Assembly: GCF_001559075.2 (NCBI RefSeq)
Contig: NZ_CP014015.2
Span: forward strand, 620,001-684,000
DNA length: 64,000 bases
Reading direction: 5' to 3'
Source: Citrobacter amalonaticus
Lineage (GTDB): Bacteria > Pseudomonadota > Gammaproteobacteria > Enterobacterales > Enterobacteriaceae
Shown here: positions 11,998 through 20,532 of the stretch, piece by piece
How the letters are laid out: every line of letters begins with the position of its first letter
How positions within the stretch are numbered: position 1 is the stretch's first letter
Position numbers and translations under genes: made by a program
The notes under the pieces: generated by a model
Database searches by the model: none
What the model saw: the letters and a program-made list of their open reading frames with translations, nothing else
Told to the model about the DNA's origin: nothing

Positions 11998-14571
11998 TTA
12001 CTGTACTGCGACAATCCGATCGTCGTTTACTTCAAGACGAATCGTTTTGCCTGGAATTAACTCACCAGACAGGATTTGCTGCGCCAGCGGGTTTTCGATC
12101 TGCTGCTGGATTGCACGTTTCAACGGACGCGCCCCATACACCGGATCATAACCATTTGCGCTCAGCAGTTTCAGCGCTTCATCGGAGATGTGGATTTCAT
12201 AGCCACGCTCTTCCAGACGTTTGTACAGACGCTGCAGTTGGATCTGTGCAATAGACGCGATGTGTTGTTCACCCAACGGATGGAATACCACAACCTCATC
12301 TATACGGTTGATGAATTCCGGGCGGAAGTTGTGACTCACCACACCTAACACCAGGTCTTTCATATGGCTGTAGTCGAGATCGCCGAAGCGTTCCTGAATC
12401 AGGTCGGAACCCAGGTTAGAGGTCATAATGACCACCGTATTACGGAAGTCGACCGTTCTCCCCTGCCCATCGGTCAGACGACCATCATCCAGTACCTGCA
12501 GAAGAATGTTGAACACATCAGGATGCGCTTTCTCAACTTCATCAAGCAGAATAACGGAATAAGGACGACGACGAACCGCTTCTGTCAGGTAGCCCCCCTC
12601 TTCATAACCGACATATCCCGGAGGCGCCCCCACCAGACGTGATACGGAGTGTTTCTCCATAAACTCGGACATGTCGATTCGCACCATCGCGTCATCACTG
12701 TCAAACATAAAGTTTGCCAGCGCCTTACACAGTTCGGTTTTACCGACCCCGGTTGGGCCGAGGAACAGGAACGAACCAATCGGACGGTTTGGATCGGCAA
12801 GACCCGCACGGCTACGACGAATCGCATTCGATACCGCTTCCACCGCTTCATTCTGCCCGATCACGCGGCTATGTAACTCTTGCTCCATACGCAACAGTTT
12901 TTCGCGCTCGCCTTCCAGCATTCTCGCGACCGGAATACCGGTCCAGCGCGCCAACACTTCGGCAATTTCCGCATCCGTCACTTTATTACGCAACAGACGC
13001 ATGGTTTTACCTTCCGACTGCGTCGCAGCTTCCAGCTGTTTTTCCAGCTCAGGAATTTTGCCGTACTGCAGTTCTGACATCCGCGCCAGATCGCCAACAC
13101 GACGCGCCTGTTCAATGGCAATCTTCGCCTGTTCCAGTTCGGCTTTGATCGTTTGTGTTCCGGAGAGCGACGCTTTTTCCGCTTTCCACTCTTCTTCTAA
13201 TTCAGAGTACTGACGCTCTTTGTCGTCCAGCTCTTCGTTGAGCATGTCGAGACGTTTTTTACTCGCCTCATCAGACTCTTTCATCAACGCCTGCTGCTCC
13301 AGTTTGAGCTGGATAATACGGCGGTCGAGTCTGTCCAGCTCTTCCGGCTTAGAGTCAATCTGCATACGGATGCTGGATGCCGCTTCATCGATCAGGTCGA
13401 TGGCTTTATCCGGCAACTGGCGATCGGCAATGTAACGATGAGACAGCGTGGCTGCCGCGACGATCGCCGGGTCAGTAATCTGCACATGGTGATGCAGTTC
13501 ATAACGTTCTTTCAGACCACGCAGTATCGCAATGGTATCTTCCACTGACGGCTCAGCCACGAACACTTTCTGGAAACGACGTTCCAGCGCCGCATCTTTT
13601 TCGATGTACTGCCGATACTCGTCGAGCGTTGTCGCCCCTACGCAGTGCAGTTCCCCACGCGCCAGCGCCGGTTTCAGCATGTTCCCGGCATCCATTGCGC
13701 CATCCGCTTTACCTGCGCCCACCATGGTGTGCAATTCGTCGATAAACAGGATGACATTCCCTTCCTGTTTGGCGAGATCGTTGAGTACACCTTTTAAGCG
13801 TTCTTCAAATTCACCGCGGTATTTTGCCCCTGCCACCAGCGCGCCCATATCCAGCGCCAGTACGCGACGGCCTTTTAACCCTTCAGGGACTTCACCATTA
13901 ATGATTCGCTGTGCCAGTCCTTCAACAATCGCCGTTTTACCGACGCCAGGCTCACCGATTAATACCGGGTTGTTTTTTGTACGACGTTGCAGAACCTGAA
14001 TGGTCCGGCGGATCTCTTCATCACGGCCGATAACCGGGTCAAGTTTGCCCTGTTCGGCACGCTCGGTCAGATCGACTGTGTATTTTTTCAAGGCCTGACG
14101 TTGGTCTTCAGCCCCCTGGTCGTTCACGCTTTCACCTCCACGCATTTGTTCAATTGCCTGAGTAATATTAGCGGTCGTTGCGCCAGCCGATTTCAGTAAA
14201 TCGGGCAGTGTGCCACGCGACTCAAGCGCCGCCAGAACGAACAGTTCTGACGAAATAAAATTGTCCCCTCGCTTTTGCGCCAGCTTGTCGCAAAGATTCA
14301 GTACACGTACCAGATCCTGAGAGGGCTGGACGTCGCCACCGGTGCCTTCCACTTGCGGTAAACGACTCAACGCCTGATCGATGGCGGTGCGTAACTGTCC
14401 GGCATTAATACCGGCAGAGGTTAATAAAGGACGTACCGATCCCCCTTCCTGATTCAGCAAGGCGCTCATTAAATGAAGAGGTTCGATGAATTGGTTGTCG
14501 TGCCCCAGTGCGAGCGACTGGGCATCGGCAAGAGCAAGCTGGAATTTGTTAGTAAGACGATCCAGACGCAT
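11998..14571 (-). CDS. clpB: ClpB, ATP-dependent disaggregase chaperone
   Basis: An 857-residue Hsp100 protein that extracts polypeptides from aggregates together with DnaK/DnaJ/GrpE; grpE is also in this window. Domains: N-terminal Clp repeats (1-145), NBD1 with Walker A GEPGVGKT near 206-213, the coiled-coil M domain (about 410-525), and NBD2 with GPTGVGKT near 605-612. The aromatic pore loops are conserved. The start MRLDRLTNKFQ at 14571 has a GGAGGAG ribosome site; the frame extends four codons further, but that is not needed. A second internal start is visible: GTG at 14127 (Val149) preceded by GGAGGTG, matching the known short ClpB isoform. A heat-shock promoter lies upstream. Confidence 0.98.
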   Translation of the reverse strand: MRLDRLTNKFQLALADAQSLALGHDNQFIEPLHLMSALLNQEGGSVRPLLTSAGINAGQLRTAIDQALSRLPQVEGTGGDVQPSQDLVRVLNLCDKLAQKRGDNFISSELFVLAALESRGTLPDLLKSAGATTANITQAIEQMRGGESVNDQGAEDQRQALKKYTVDLTERAEQGKLDPVIGRDEEIRRTIQVLQRRTKNNPVLIGEPGVGKTAIVEGLAQRIINGEVPEGLKGRRVLALDMGALVAGAKYRGEFEERLKGVLNDLAKQEGNVILFIDELHTMVGAGKADGAMDAGNMLKPALARGELHCVGATTLDEYRQYIEKDAALERRFQKVFVAEPSVEDTIAILRGLKERYELHHHVQITDPAIVAAATLSHRYIADRQLPDKAIDLIDEAASSIRMQIDSKPEELDRLDRRIIQLKLEQQALMKESDEASKKRLDMLNEELDDKERQYSELEEEWKAEKASLSGTQTIKAELEQAKIAIEQARRVGDLARMSELQYGKIPELEKQLEAATQSEGKTMRLLRNKVTDAEIAEVLARWTGIPVARMLEGEREKLLRMEQELHSRVIGQNEAVEAVSNAIRRSRAGLADPNRPIGSFLFLGPTGVGKTELCKALANFMFDSDDAMVRIDMSEFMEKHSVSRLVGAPPGYVGYEEGGYLTEAVRRRPYSVILLDEVEKAHPDVFNILLQVLDDGRLTDGQGRTVDFRNTVVIMTSNLGSDLIQERFGDLDYSHMKDLVLGVVSHNFRPEFINRIDEVVVFHPLGEQHIASIAQIQLQRLYKRLEERGYEIHISDEALKLLSANGYDPVYGARPLKRAIQQQIENPLAQQILSGELIPGKTIRLEVNDDRIVAVQ

Positions 14572-14609
14572 AACTCCTCCCATAACAGGTCAAATTTGCT
14601 ACTGGAGAT

Positions 14610-14639
14610 TAAATGAGGTCATCCCTCAATTATTCAAGG
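14610..14639 (-). promoter_or_regulatory. Sigma-32 heat-shock promoter of clpB
   Basis: On the minus strand CCTTGAA (-35), a 14-base spacer, then CCTCATTTA (-10). This fits the RpoH consensus (CTTGAA and CCCCATNT-like) and lies 39 bases before the clpB start, as in E. coli. Confidence 0.82.
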
Positions 14640-14700
14640 TTATTGACCTGAATTATGTGAAAAGAAAATTACACGTACCGGATCGTCTTGATTCTTTAGG

Positions 14701-15432
14701 TTATATCAGCCAAATAAAACTTGCCATACGCCCCGTGGTCTTGTCGCGACGATAAGAGAAGAAAGTCTCATTTTCACTAAAAGTACAGCGGTCGCCGCCA
14801 TAAATTTGCTCAACGCCGACATTTGCCAGGCGCTGACGGGCAAGCTGATAAATATTCGCCAGATATTTTTCGCCGTGAGGCGCAAAGGCTTCATGCGCAT
14901 TAGCCTCTTTGGCGACAAACGCCTCGCGCACCTCTGGTCCGACTTCAAACGCCGCAGGACCAATCGCCGGGCCTAACCAGGCAAGAATATTTTCAGGCTT
15001 ATCCGCAAAGCAGGCCACCGTCTCTTCCAGTACGCCTTCACATAATCCACGCCAGCCCGCATGGGCTGCCGCCACCTCCGTTCCTGCCCGATTACAAAAG
15101 AGTACGGGCAGACAGTCCGCCGTCATTACCGCACAAACGGTACCCGGCGTATTACTGTATGACGCATCCGCCCGTTTAGAGGCGTAAGGCTCGCCGGTCA
15201 GCTTCAGGACATCTTTTCCATGCACCTGTTCCAGCCAGACCGGTTTTGAAGGCAGATTGCCCGCAGCAAACAGACGTCTACGGTTCTCTTCGACATGCTC
15301 CGGGTTATCGCCACAGTGGGCGCCCAGATTTAAAGCATTATACGGCGGCAAACTCACACCGCCGGTACGGGTCGAACTGCAGGCCGCCACACCGTTCGGC
15401 AGGGGCCACTGCGGGACAATAAGCTCACTCAT
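14701..15432 (-). CDS. pgeF: PgeF (YfiH), peptidoglycan editing factor of the multicopper-oxidase-like purine phosphorylase family
   Basis: A 243-residue protein of the YfiH/LACC1 (Pfam Cu-oxidase_4) family. Visible family motifs are WLEQVHGKDVL, the TADCLPVLFC stretch and HAGWRGL, which supply the metal-binding His/Cys residues. In E. coli it prevents L-serine replacing L-alanine in the peptidoglycan stem peptide; related proteins act as purine nucleoside phosphorylases. The start ATG overlaps the rluD stop by four bases (ATGA), so translation is probably coupled. Length equals that of E. coli YfiH. Confidence 0.94.
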   Translation of the reverse strand: MSELIVPQWPLPNGVAACSSTRTGGVSLPPYNALNLGAHCGDNPEHVEENRRRLFAAGNLPSKPVWLEQVHGKDVLKLTGEPYASKRADASYSNTPGTVCAVMTADCLPVLFCNRAGTEVAAAHAGWRGLCEGVLEETVACFADKPENILAWLGPAIGPAAFEVGPEVREAFVAKEANAHEAFAPHGEKYLANIYQLARQRLANVGVEQIYGGDRCTFSENETFFSYRRDKTTGRMASFIWLI

Positions 15433-16409
15433 AGCCAGGCCACGTCATCCTTATGCTCTTCGAAATCCGCACGCATCGCGTCAATCAGTTCAACCATATC
15501 CTGCGGGATCGGGGCATGCCATTCCATTTCGATACCGGAAATCGGGTGATACAGACGCAGCATGGTGGCATGTAGCGCCTGACGATCGAATTTACGCAAT
15601 GTCGAGATAAATGCCTCCGACGCGCCTTTCGGCGGACGCGGACGGCCACCGTATACCTGATCGCCCACCAGCGGATGGGTAATATGCGCCATATGCACGC
15701 GGATCTGGTGCGTACGTCCGGTCTCCAGACGCAAGCGCAGACGCGTGTGCACACGGAAGTGTTCCATGATGCGATAGTGCGTGACCGCCGGTTTACCCAT
15801 CGGATGCACCGCCATATGAGTACGCTTCGTTGGGTGACGGCTGATAGGTTCTTCCACCGTGCCGCCAGCCGTCATATGACCGATCGCTACCGCTTCGTAT
15901 TCACGGGTGATCTCACGCAGTTGTAGCGCTTCCACCAGCCGCGTTTGCGCCGGGACAGTTTTCGCAACCACCATCAGCCCGGTGGTGTCTTTATCCAGGC
16001 GATGGACAATACCTGCGCGTGGAACATCAGCAATCGGCGGATAATAATGCAGTAACGCATTCAGAACCGTGCCGTCCGGGTTGCCCGCGCCAGGGTGAAC
16101 AACCAGATCGCGTGGCTTGTTGATAACAATGATGTCATCATCTTCATAAACGATATCCAGTGGGATATCCTGAGGCTCGAAGCGGATTTCTTCATCGATT
16201 TCAGCATCGATGGCGACTCGTTCGCCGCCTAACACTTTTTCTTTAGGTTTGTCGCAAAGTTTACCGTTGACCAGCACGCGCCGATCAAGAATCCAATCTT
16301 TTATGCGCGATCGCGAATAATCAGGGAACATTTCGGCCAAAGCTTGATCTAAGCGTTGACCGAGTTGATTTTCGGATACCGTTGCGGTGAGTTGTACTCG
16401 TTGTGCCAT
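15429..16409 (-). CDS. rluD: RluD, 23S rRNA pseudouridine(1911/1915/1917) synthase
   Basis: A 326-residue RluA-family enzyme. It has an N-terminal S4 RNA-binding domain (about residues 18-80) and a catalytic domain with the motif HRLDKDTTGL, whose Asp is at residue 139 as in E. coli RluD. It modifies helix 69 of 23S rRNA during 50S assembly. The further motif GRTHQIRVHMA is present. The stop overlaps the pgeF start. The divergent bamD begins about 130 bases away, so the intergenic region must carry promoters in both directions. Confidence 0.97.
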   Translation of the reverse strand: MAQRVQLTATVSENQLGQRLDQALAEMFPDYSRSRIKDWILDRRVLVNGKLCDKPKEKVLGGERVAIDAEIDEEIRFEPQDIPLDIVYEDDDIIVINKPRDLVVHPGAGNPDGTVLNALLHYYPPIADVPRAGIVHRLDKDTTGLMVVAKTVPAQTRLVEALQLREITREYEAVAIGHMTAGGTVEEPISRHPTKRTHMAVHPMGKPAVTHYRIMEHFRVHTRLRLRLETGRTHQIRVHMAHITHPLVGDQVYGGRPRPPKGASEAFISTLRKFDRQALHATMLRLYHPISGIEMEWHAPIPQDMVELIDAMRADFEEHKDDVAWL

Positions 16410-16540
16410 ATACAGCTTCTTCGTTTAACGTTGGGTTTTACGGCTTTGCCGTTTAATATAGTGTGCTATTGTAGCTGGTCTTAACCGGGAGCAGGAACAG
16501 AGAATCTCCCGTAAAACATTTTGAGGAAAGTCAAAACGTC

Positions 16541-17278
16541 ATGACGCGCATGAAATATCTGGTGGCAGCAGCCACGTTGAGCCTGTTTTTGGCGGGTTGC
16601 TCTGGTTCAAAGGAAGAGGTGCCCGATAATCCGCCTAATGAAATCTACGCGACTGCTCAGCAAAAGCTGCAGGACGGTAACTGGAAACAGGCAATAACGC
16701 AATTGGAAGCGTTGGATAACCGCTATCCATTTGGTCCTTATTCTCAGCAGGTGCAGTTAGATCTCATCTACGCCTACTACAAAAACGCCGATCTGCCGCT
16801 TGCTCAGGCTGCCATCGATCGCTTTATCCGCCTGAACCCGACTCATCCTAACATTGATTATGTCATGTATATGCGTGGCCTGACCAATATGGCGTTAGAT
16901 GACAGCGCATTACAAGGGTTCTTTGGTGTTGATCGTAGCGACCGTGACCCTCAACATGCACGAGCTGCGTTCAATGACTTTTCGAAACTGGTTCGCGGTT
17001 ATCCGAACAGCCAGTACACCACCGATGCCACCAAACGTCTGGTGTTCCTGAAAGATCGTCTGGCGAAATATGAGTACTCCGTTGCGGATTACTACACCCA
17101 GCGCGGTGCATGGGTTGCCGTGGTTAACCGTGTAGAAGGTATGCTGCGCGATTTCCCGGATACGCAGGCAACGCGTGATGCCCTGCCGCTGATGGAAAAT
17201 GCCTATCGCGAAATGCAGATGACGGCGCAGGCTGACAAAGTGGCGAAGATTATCGCCTCCAACAGCAGCAACACCTGA
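16541..17278 (+). CDS. bamD: BamD, outer-membrane assembly lipoprotein
   Basis: A 245-residue lipoprotein. The signal peptide ends in the lipobox LAGC with the lipidated Cys at residue 20. The mature part is made of tetratricopeptide repeats (AQQKLQDGNWKQAITQLEAL and following helices). It is the essential partner of BamA in inserting beta-barrel proteins into the outer membrane. Length and sequence match E. coli BamD (YfiO). A GAGGAAAG ribosome site precedes the ATG. BamE of the same complex is encoded at 36002. Confidence 0.98.
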   Translation: MTRMKYLVAAATLSLFLAGCSGSKEEVPDNPPNEIYATAQQKLQDGNWKQAITQLEALDNRYPFGPYSQQVQLDLIYAYYKNADLPLAQAAIDRFIRLNPTHPNIDYVMYMRGLTNMALDDSALQGFFGVDRSDRDPQHARAAFNDFSKLVRGYPNSQYTTDATKRLVFLKDRLAKYEYSVADYYTQRGAWVAVVNRVEGMLRDFPDTQATRDALPLMENAYREMQMTAQADKVAKIIASNSSNT

Positions 17279-17296
17279 TCGATTTTCAGATGCAAA

Positions 17297-17326
17297 AACG
17301 GCAGCTCCGAGGCTGCCGTTTTTTTA
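17297..17326 (+). terminator. Rho-independent terminator of bamD
   Basis: AACGGCAGC, loop TCCGA, GGCTGCCGTT, then seven T residues, beginning about 18 bases after the bamD stop. Confidence 0.92.
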
Positions 17327-17470
17327 TCCGTTTCGCGTCGTGGCGCTGATGACTTTTGCGTGACGCAACCCATCAAATATGGCCTGCTTTCTGGCTTTCC
17401 TCAAGTTAAAAATCACCTCTTCCTGCGATAACTCACAAAAAGGTACCCTTGACAAAAAGTGACAAAATAA

Positions 17471-17486
17471 TGTGATTCAAATCACA
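17471..17486 (+). promoter_or_regulatory. CRP-cAMP binding site upstream of raiA
   Basis: TGTGATTCAAATCACA is a perfect palindrome of the CRP half-site TGTGA. Its centre is 71.5 bases before the raiA ATG. A TATGCT hexamer at 17507-17512 would place the site near -41.5 of the start point, the class II position. CRP activation of raiA is known in E. coli. Confidence 0.8.
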
Positions 17487-17549
17487 CATTTTGACATTAG
17501 GAACGGTATGCTGGAATCACCAAGACGGGAAAGACAAGAGGTAAAATTT

Positions 17550-17888
17550 ATGACAATGAACATTACCAGTAAACAAATGGAAATTACTCCGGCAATTCGC
17601 CAACATGTCGCAGACCGTCTCGCCAAACTTGAAAAATGGCAAACCCATCTCATTAATCCACATATCATTCTGTCCAAGGAGCCACAGGGTTTCATCGCTG
17701 ATGCCACCATCAATACACCGAACGGACATCTGGTCGCCAGCGCAAAACACGAAGATATGTATACCGCTATTAACGATTTGATCAACAAGCTGGAACGGCA
17801 GCTCAATAAAGTGCAGCACAAAGGCGAAGCCCGTCGTGCAACAACTTCAGTAAAAGACGCCAACTTCGTCGAAGCAGAAGAAGAGTAG
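17550..17888 (+). CDS. raiA: RaiA (YfiA), ribosome-associated inhibitor / hibernation factor
   Basis: A 112-residue member of the HPF/YfiA family that binds the 30S decoding region in stationary phase and cold shock, blocks translation and opposes 100S dimer formation. The sequence MTMNITSKQMEITPAIRQHV and the double-stranded-RNA-like fold motif HEDMYTAINDLINKLERQL are characteristic. The short acidic tail (FVEAEEE) marks the short YfiA type rather than long HPF. The open frame extends 26 codons upstream, but the RBS-like AGAGG lies just before the ATG at 17550, and the extra residues have no counterpart in E. coli. Confidence 0.96.
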   Translation: MTMNITSKQMEITPAIRQHVADRLAKLEKWQTHLINPHIILSKEPQGFIADATINTPNGHLVASAKHEDMYTAINDLINKLERQLNKVQHKGEARRATTSVKDANFVEAEEE

Positions 17889-17911
17889 TCCCTTACATTG
17901 AGTGTATCGCC

Positions 17912-17936
17912 AACGCGCCTTCGGGCGCGTTTTTTG
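17912..17936 (+). terminator. Rho-independent terminator of raiA
   Basis: AACGCGC, loop CTTCG, GGCGCGTT and a T run. It directly abuts the -35 box of the pheLA promoter. Confidence 0.9.
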
Positions 17937-17966
17937 TTGACAGGGTGAAAACAGTACAGGTACTTT
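17937..17966 (+). promoter_or_regulatory. Promoter of the pheLA operon
   Basis: TTGACA at 17937-17942, an 18-base spacer and TACTTT at 17961-17966. The -35 and spacer resemble E. coli pheA, but the -10 hexamer is further from consensus than the TATAAT I recall there. Confidence 0.6.
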
Positions 17967-17991
17967 ACTGACATCACTTAAGGAAACTGAT

Positions 17992-18039
17992 ATGAAACAC
18001 ACCCCGTTCTTCTTCGCATTCTTTTTTACCTTCCCCTGA
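17992..18039 (+). CDS. pheL: PheL, phenylalanine leader peptide
   Basis: A 15-codon leader, MKHTPFFFAFFFTFP, with seven Phe codons. Ribosome stalling at these codons when charged tRNA-Phe is scarce disrupts the following terminator, allowing pheA transcription. The ribosome site AAGGAA precedes the ATG. The peptide is as I recall it from E. coli. Confidence 0.96.
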   Translation: MKHTPFFFAFFFTFP

Positions 18040-18084
18040 ATGGGAGGCTTTCGTCGTGTGAAAAAGAATGCGAAGACGAACAAT

Positions 18085-18113
18085 AAGGCCTCCCACACCG
18101 GGGGGCCTTTTTT
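18085..18113 (+). promoter_or_regulatory. pheA attenuator (leader terminator)
   Basis: AAGGCCTCCC, loop, GGGGGGCCTT followed by TTTT forms the terminator of the attenuation system, between pheL and pheA. The upstream antiterminator partner is in the segment after the pheL Phe codons (about 18040-18080, with the inverted pair GCATTC/GAATGC at 18016-18021 and 18066-18071). Confidence 0.92.
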
Positions 18114-18137
18114 ATTGATAACAATAAAGGCAACACT

Positions 18138-19298
18138 ATGACATCGGAAAACCCATTACTGGCGCTGCGCGATAAAATCAGCGCACTGGATGCAAAATTG
18201 CTGGCGTTACTGGCCGAGCGACGTGGGCTGGCGGTTGAAGTCGGCAAAGCCAAGCTTGAATCCCATCGCCCGGTGCGGGATATCGACCGCGAGCGCGATC
18301 TACTGGACAGATTGATTACGCTTGGCAAAGCCCATCATCTGGATGCGCACTACATCACTCGCCTTTTTCAACTCATCATCGAAGACTCCGTTCTCACCCA
18401 GCAGGCGCTGCTCCAGCAACATCTGAATAAGATCAACCCACATTCTGCGCGCGTGGCATTCCTGGGGCCAAAAGGCTCTTACTCCCATCTCGCGGCACGT
18501 CAGTACGCGGCGCGCCACTTTGAGCAGTTTATTGAGAGCGGTTGTGCGAAGTTTGCCGATATCTTTAATCAGGTAGAAACCGGCCAGGCCGATTACGCCG
18601 TCGTCCCGATTGAAAACACCAGCTCGGGGGGGATTAACGATGTCTACGATCTACTCCAGCACACCAGTCTCTCAATTGTGGGCGAGATGACGGTGACTAT
18701 CGACCACTGCGTGCTGGTTTCCGGTACCACGGACCTCGACACCATTGAGACGGTGTACAGCCATCCACAACCGTTCCAGCAATGCAGCAAGTTCCTCAGT
18801 CGTTATCCGCACTGGAAAATTGAGTACACCGAAAGCACATCCGCCGCAATGGAAAAAGTCGCTCAGGCGAACTCTCCGCATGTCGCTGCGCTCGGAAGCG
18901 AAGCCGGCGGCGGGCTGCATGGTTTACAGGTTCTTGAACGTATCGAGGCGAATCAGACGCAAAATATCACTCGTTTCATCGTGCTGGCGCGTAAAGCGAT
19001 CAATGTTTCTGACCAGGTGCCAGCCAAAACAACGCTGCTGATGGCGACAGGACAACAGGCAGGCGCGCTGGTGGAAGCGCTGCTGGTGATGCGTAACCAC
19101 AATCTGATCATGACCAAGCTGGAATCCCGCCCCATACACGGCAATCCGTGGGAAGAGATGTTTTATCTCGACGTCCAGGCCAATCTGGAATCCCCGCAGA
19201 TGCAGAAGGCGCTCAAGGAGTTGGGCGAGATTACTCGCTCCATGAAGGTGTTGGGCTGCTATCCCAGTGAGAACGTGGTGCCGGTCGATCCGAGCTAA
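18138..19298 (+). CDS. pheA: PheA, bifunctional chorismate mutase / prephenate dehydratase
   Basis: A 386-residue enzyme that turns chorismate to prephenate and then phenylpyruvate, the committed route to phenylalanine. Domains in order: AroQ-type chorismate mutase (1-90; RDKISALDAKLLALLAERR), prephenate dehydratase (about 105-285; FLGPKGSYSHLAA, the TRF motif in NITRFIVLARK) and a C-terminal ACT regulatory domain with GALVEAL and LESRPIHGNPWE, the Phe-binding motifs. It is controlled by pheL attenuation and by feedback through the ACT domain. Cytoplasmic. Length equals E. coli PheA. Confidence 0.98.
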   Translation: MTSENPLLALRDKISALDAKLLALLAERRGLAVEVGKAKLESHRPVRDIDRERDLLDRLITLGKAHHLDAHYITRLFQLIIEDSVLTQQALLQQHLNKINPHSARVAFLGPKGSYSHLAARQYAARHFEQFIESGCAKFADIFNQVETGQADYAVVPIENTSSGGINDVYDLLQHTSLSIVGEMTVTIDHCVLVSGTTDLDTIETVYSHPQPFQQCSKFLSRYPHWKIEYTESTSAAMEKVAQANSPHVAALGSEAGGGLHGLQVLERIEANQTQNITRFIVLARKAINVSDQVPAKTTLLMATGQQAGALVEALLVMRNHNLIMTKLESRPIHGNPWEEMFYLDVQANLESPQMQKALKELGEITRSMKVLGCYPSENVVPVDPS

Positions 19299-19306
19299 CG
19301 TGCAAC

Positions 19307-19392
19307 AAGGCCGGAGGGCGCTATGCCTGTCCGGCCTGCTGTTTATGTCGCGTAGACCGGATAAGACGCTTTAGCGTCGCCATCCGGCATAA
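19307..19392. repeat. Pair of REP elements between pheA and tyrA
   Basis: Two palindromes: AGGCCGGAGGGCG...TGTCCGGCCTGC (19308-19338) and TAGACCGGATAAGACGC...GCCATCCGGCA (19353-19389), separated by about 14 bases. Together they form a BIME between two convergent operons, and the first may also act as a terminator stem. Confidence 0.85.
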
Positions 19393-19400
19393 TCCTGCCA

Positions 19401-20522
19401 TTACTGTCGACTGTCATTCGCCTGGCGTAACAGCGTACGACTTTCGCTCTGGAAGCGCTTCGCGTAGTCACCGAACCAGTGCTCCACTTTGCGGAAGCTG
19501 TCGATAAACGCCTGTTTATCCCCCTGCTCCAGCAGACTTATCGCATCGCCAAAACGTTTGTAGTAGCGCTTAATCAGCGCCAGATTGCTCTCCGACGACA
19601 TAATGATATCGGCGTAAAGCTGTGGGTCCTGAGCAAACAGTCGCCCCACCATCGCCAGTTCAAGACGATAGATCGGCGAAGAGAGCGCCAGCAGTTGTTC
19701 AAGCTGCACGTTTTCTTCTGCCAGATGCAGACCATAGGCAAAGGTCGCAAAGTGACGCAGCGCCTGAATGAACGCCATGTTTTGATCGTGCTCGACGGCG
19801 CTAATGCGGTGCAGCCGCGCACCCCAGACCTGAATCTGCTCCAGGAACCACTGATAAGCTTCCGGATTACGCCCATCGCACCAGACCACCACCTGCTTTG
19901 CCAGGCTGCCGCTGTCCGGACCAAACATCGGGTGCAGGCCGAGCACCGGGCCAGCGTGCGCCGCCAGCATTGCCTGTAAGGGACCGTTTTTCACCGACGC
20001 CAGATCGACCAGAATACAGTCGGCTGGCAAAGGCGGTAACTTGCCGATCACCGATTCCGTCAGATGGATCGGGACGCTGACGATCACCATGCCGGCATCA
20101 GCAACGATCTCCTGCGCGCGATCCCAGTCATGCTGTTCGAGGATCCGCACCTGATAGCCCGACAGGGTGAGCATTTTCTCGAACAACCGTCCCATCTGAC
20201 CGCCACCGCCGACAATCACCACCGGGCGCAGCGAAGGACACAGCGTCTTAAACCCTTTATCGTTCTCACTGGAATAGGATTCACGCATCACCCGGCGCAA
20301 CACATCTTCAATCAGATCCGGCGGCACGCCGAGCGCTTCCGCTTCGGCACGGCGCGAAGCCAGCATCGAGGCTTCGCGCTCCGGTACGTAAATCGGCAGG
20401 CCAAAGCGGCTTTTGACTTCACCGACCTCAGCCACCAGTTCCAGACGGCGCGCCAGCAAATCCAGCAACGCCTTGTCTACTTCATCAATTTGATCGCGTA
20501 ATGCGGTCAACTCAGCAACCAT
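19401..20522 (-). CDS. tyrA: TyrA, bifunctional chorismate mutase / prephenate dehydrogenase
   Basis: A 373-residue enzyme converting chorismate to prephenate and, with NAD+, to 4-hydroxyphenylpyruvate for tyrosine synthesis. The N-terminal AroQ chorismate mutase (RDQIDEVDKALLDLLARRLE, about 1-90) is followed by a Rossmann dehydrogenase with the glycine-rich loop VVIVGGGGQMGRL, near residue 103, and the conserved LGLHPMFGP. It lies ten bases after aroF on the same strand, forming the TyrR-controlled aroF-tyrA operon. It uses GTG or ATG codons in the expected place: ATG at 20522 gives MVAELTALRDQ. Confidence 0.98.
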   Translation of the reverse strand: MVAELTALRDQIDEVDKALLDLLARRLELVAEVGEVKSRFGLPIYVPEREASMLASRRAEAEALGVPPDLIEDVLRRVMRESYSSENDKGFKTLCPSLRPVVIVGGGGQMGRLFEKMLTLSGYQVRILEQHDWDRAQEIVADAGMVIVSVPIHLTESVIGKLPPLPADCILVDLASVKNGPLQAMLAAHAGPVLGLHPMFGPDSGSLAKQVVVWCDGRNPEAYQWFLEQIQVWGARLHRISAVEHDQNMAFIQALRHFATFAYGLHLAEENVQLEQLLALSSPIYRLELAMVGRLFAQDPQLYADIIMSSESNLALIKRYYKRFGDAISLLEQGDKQAFIDSFRKVEHWFGDYAKRFQSESRTLLRQANDSRQ

Positions 20523-20532
20523 AACGAACCTC

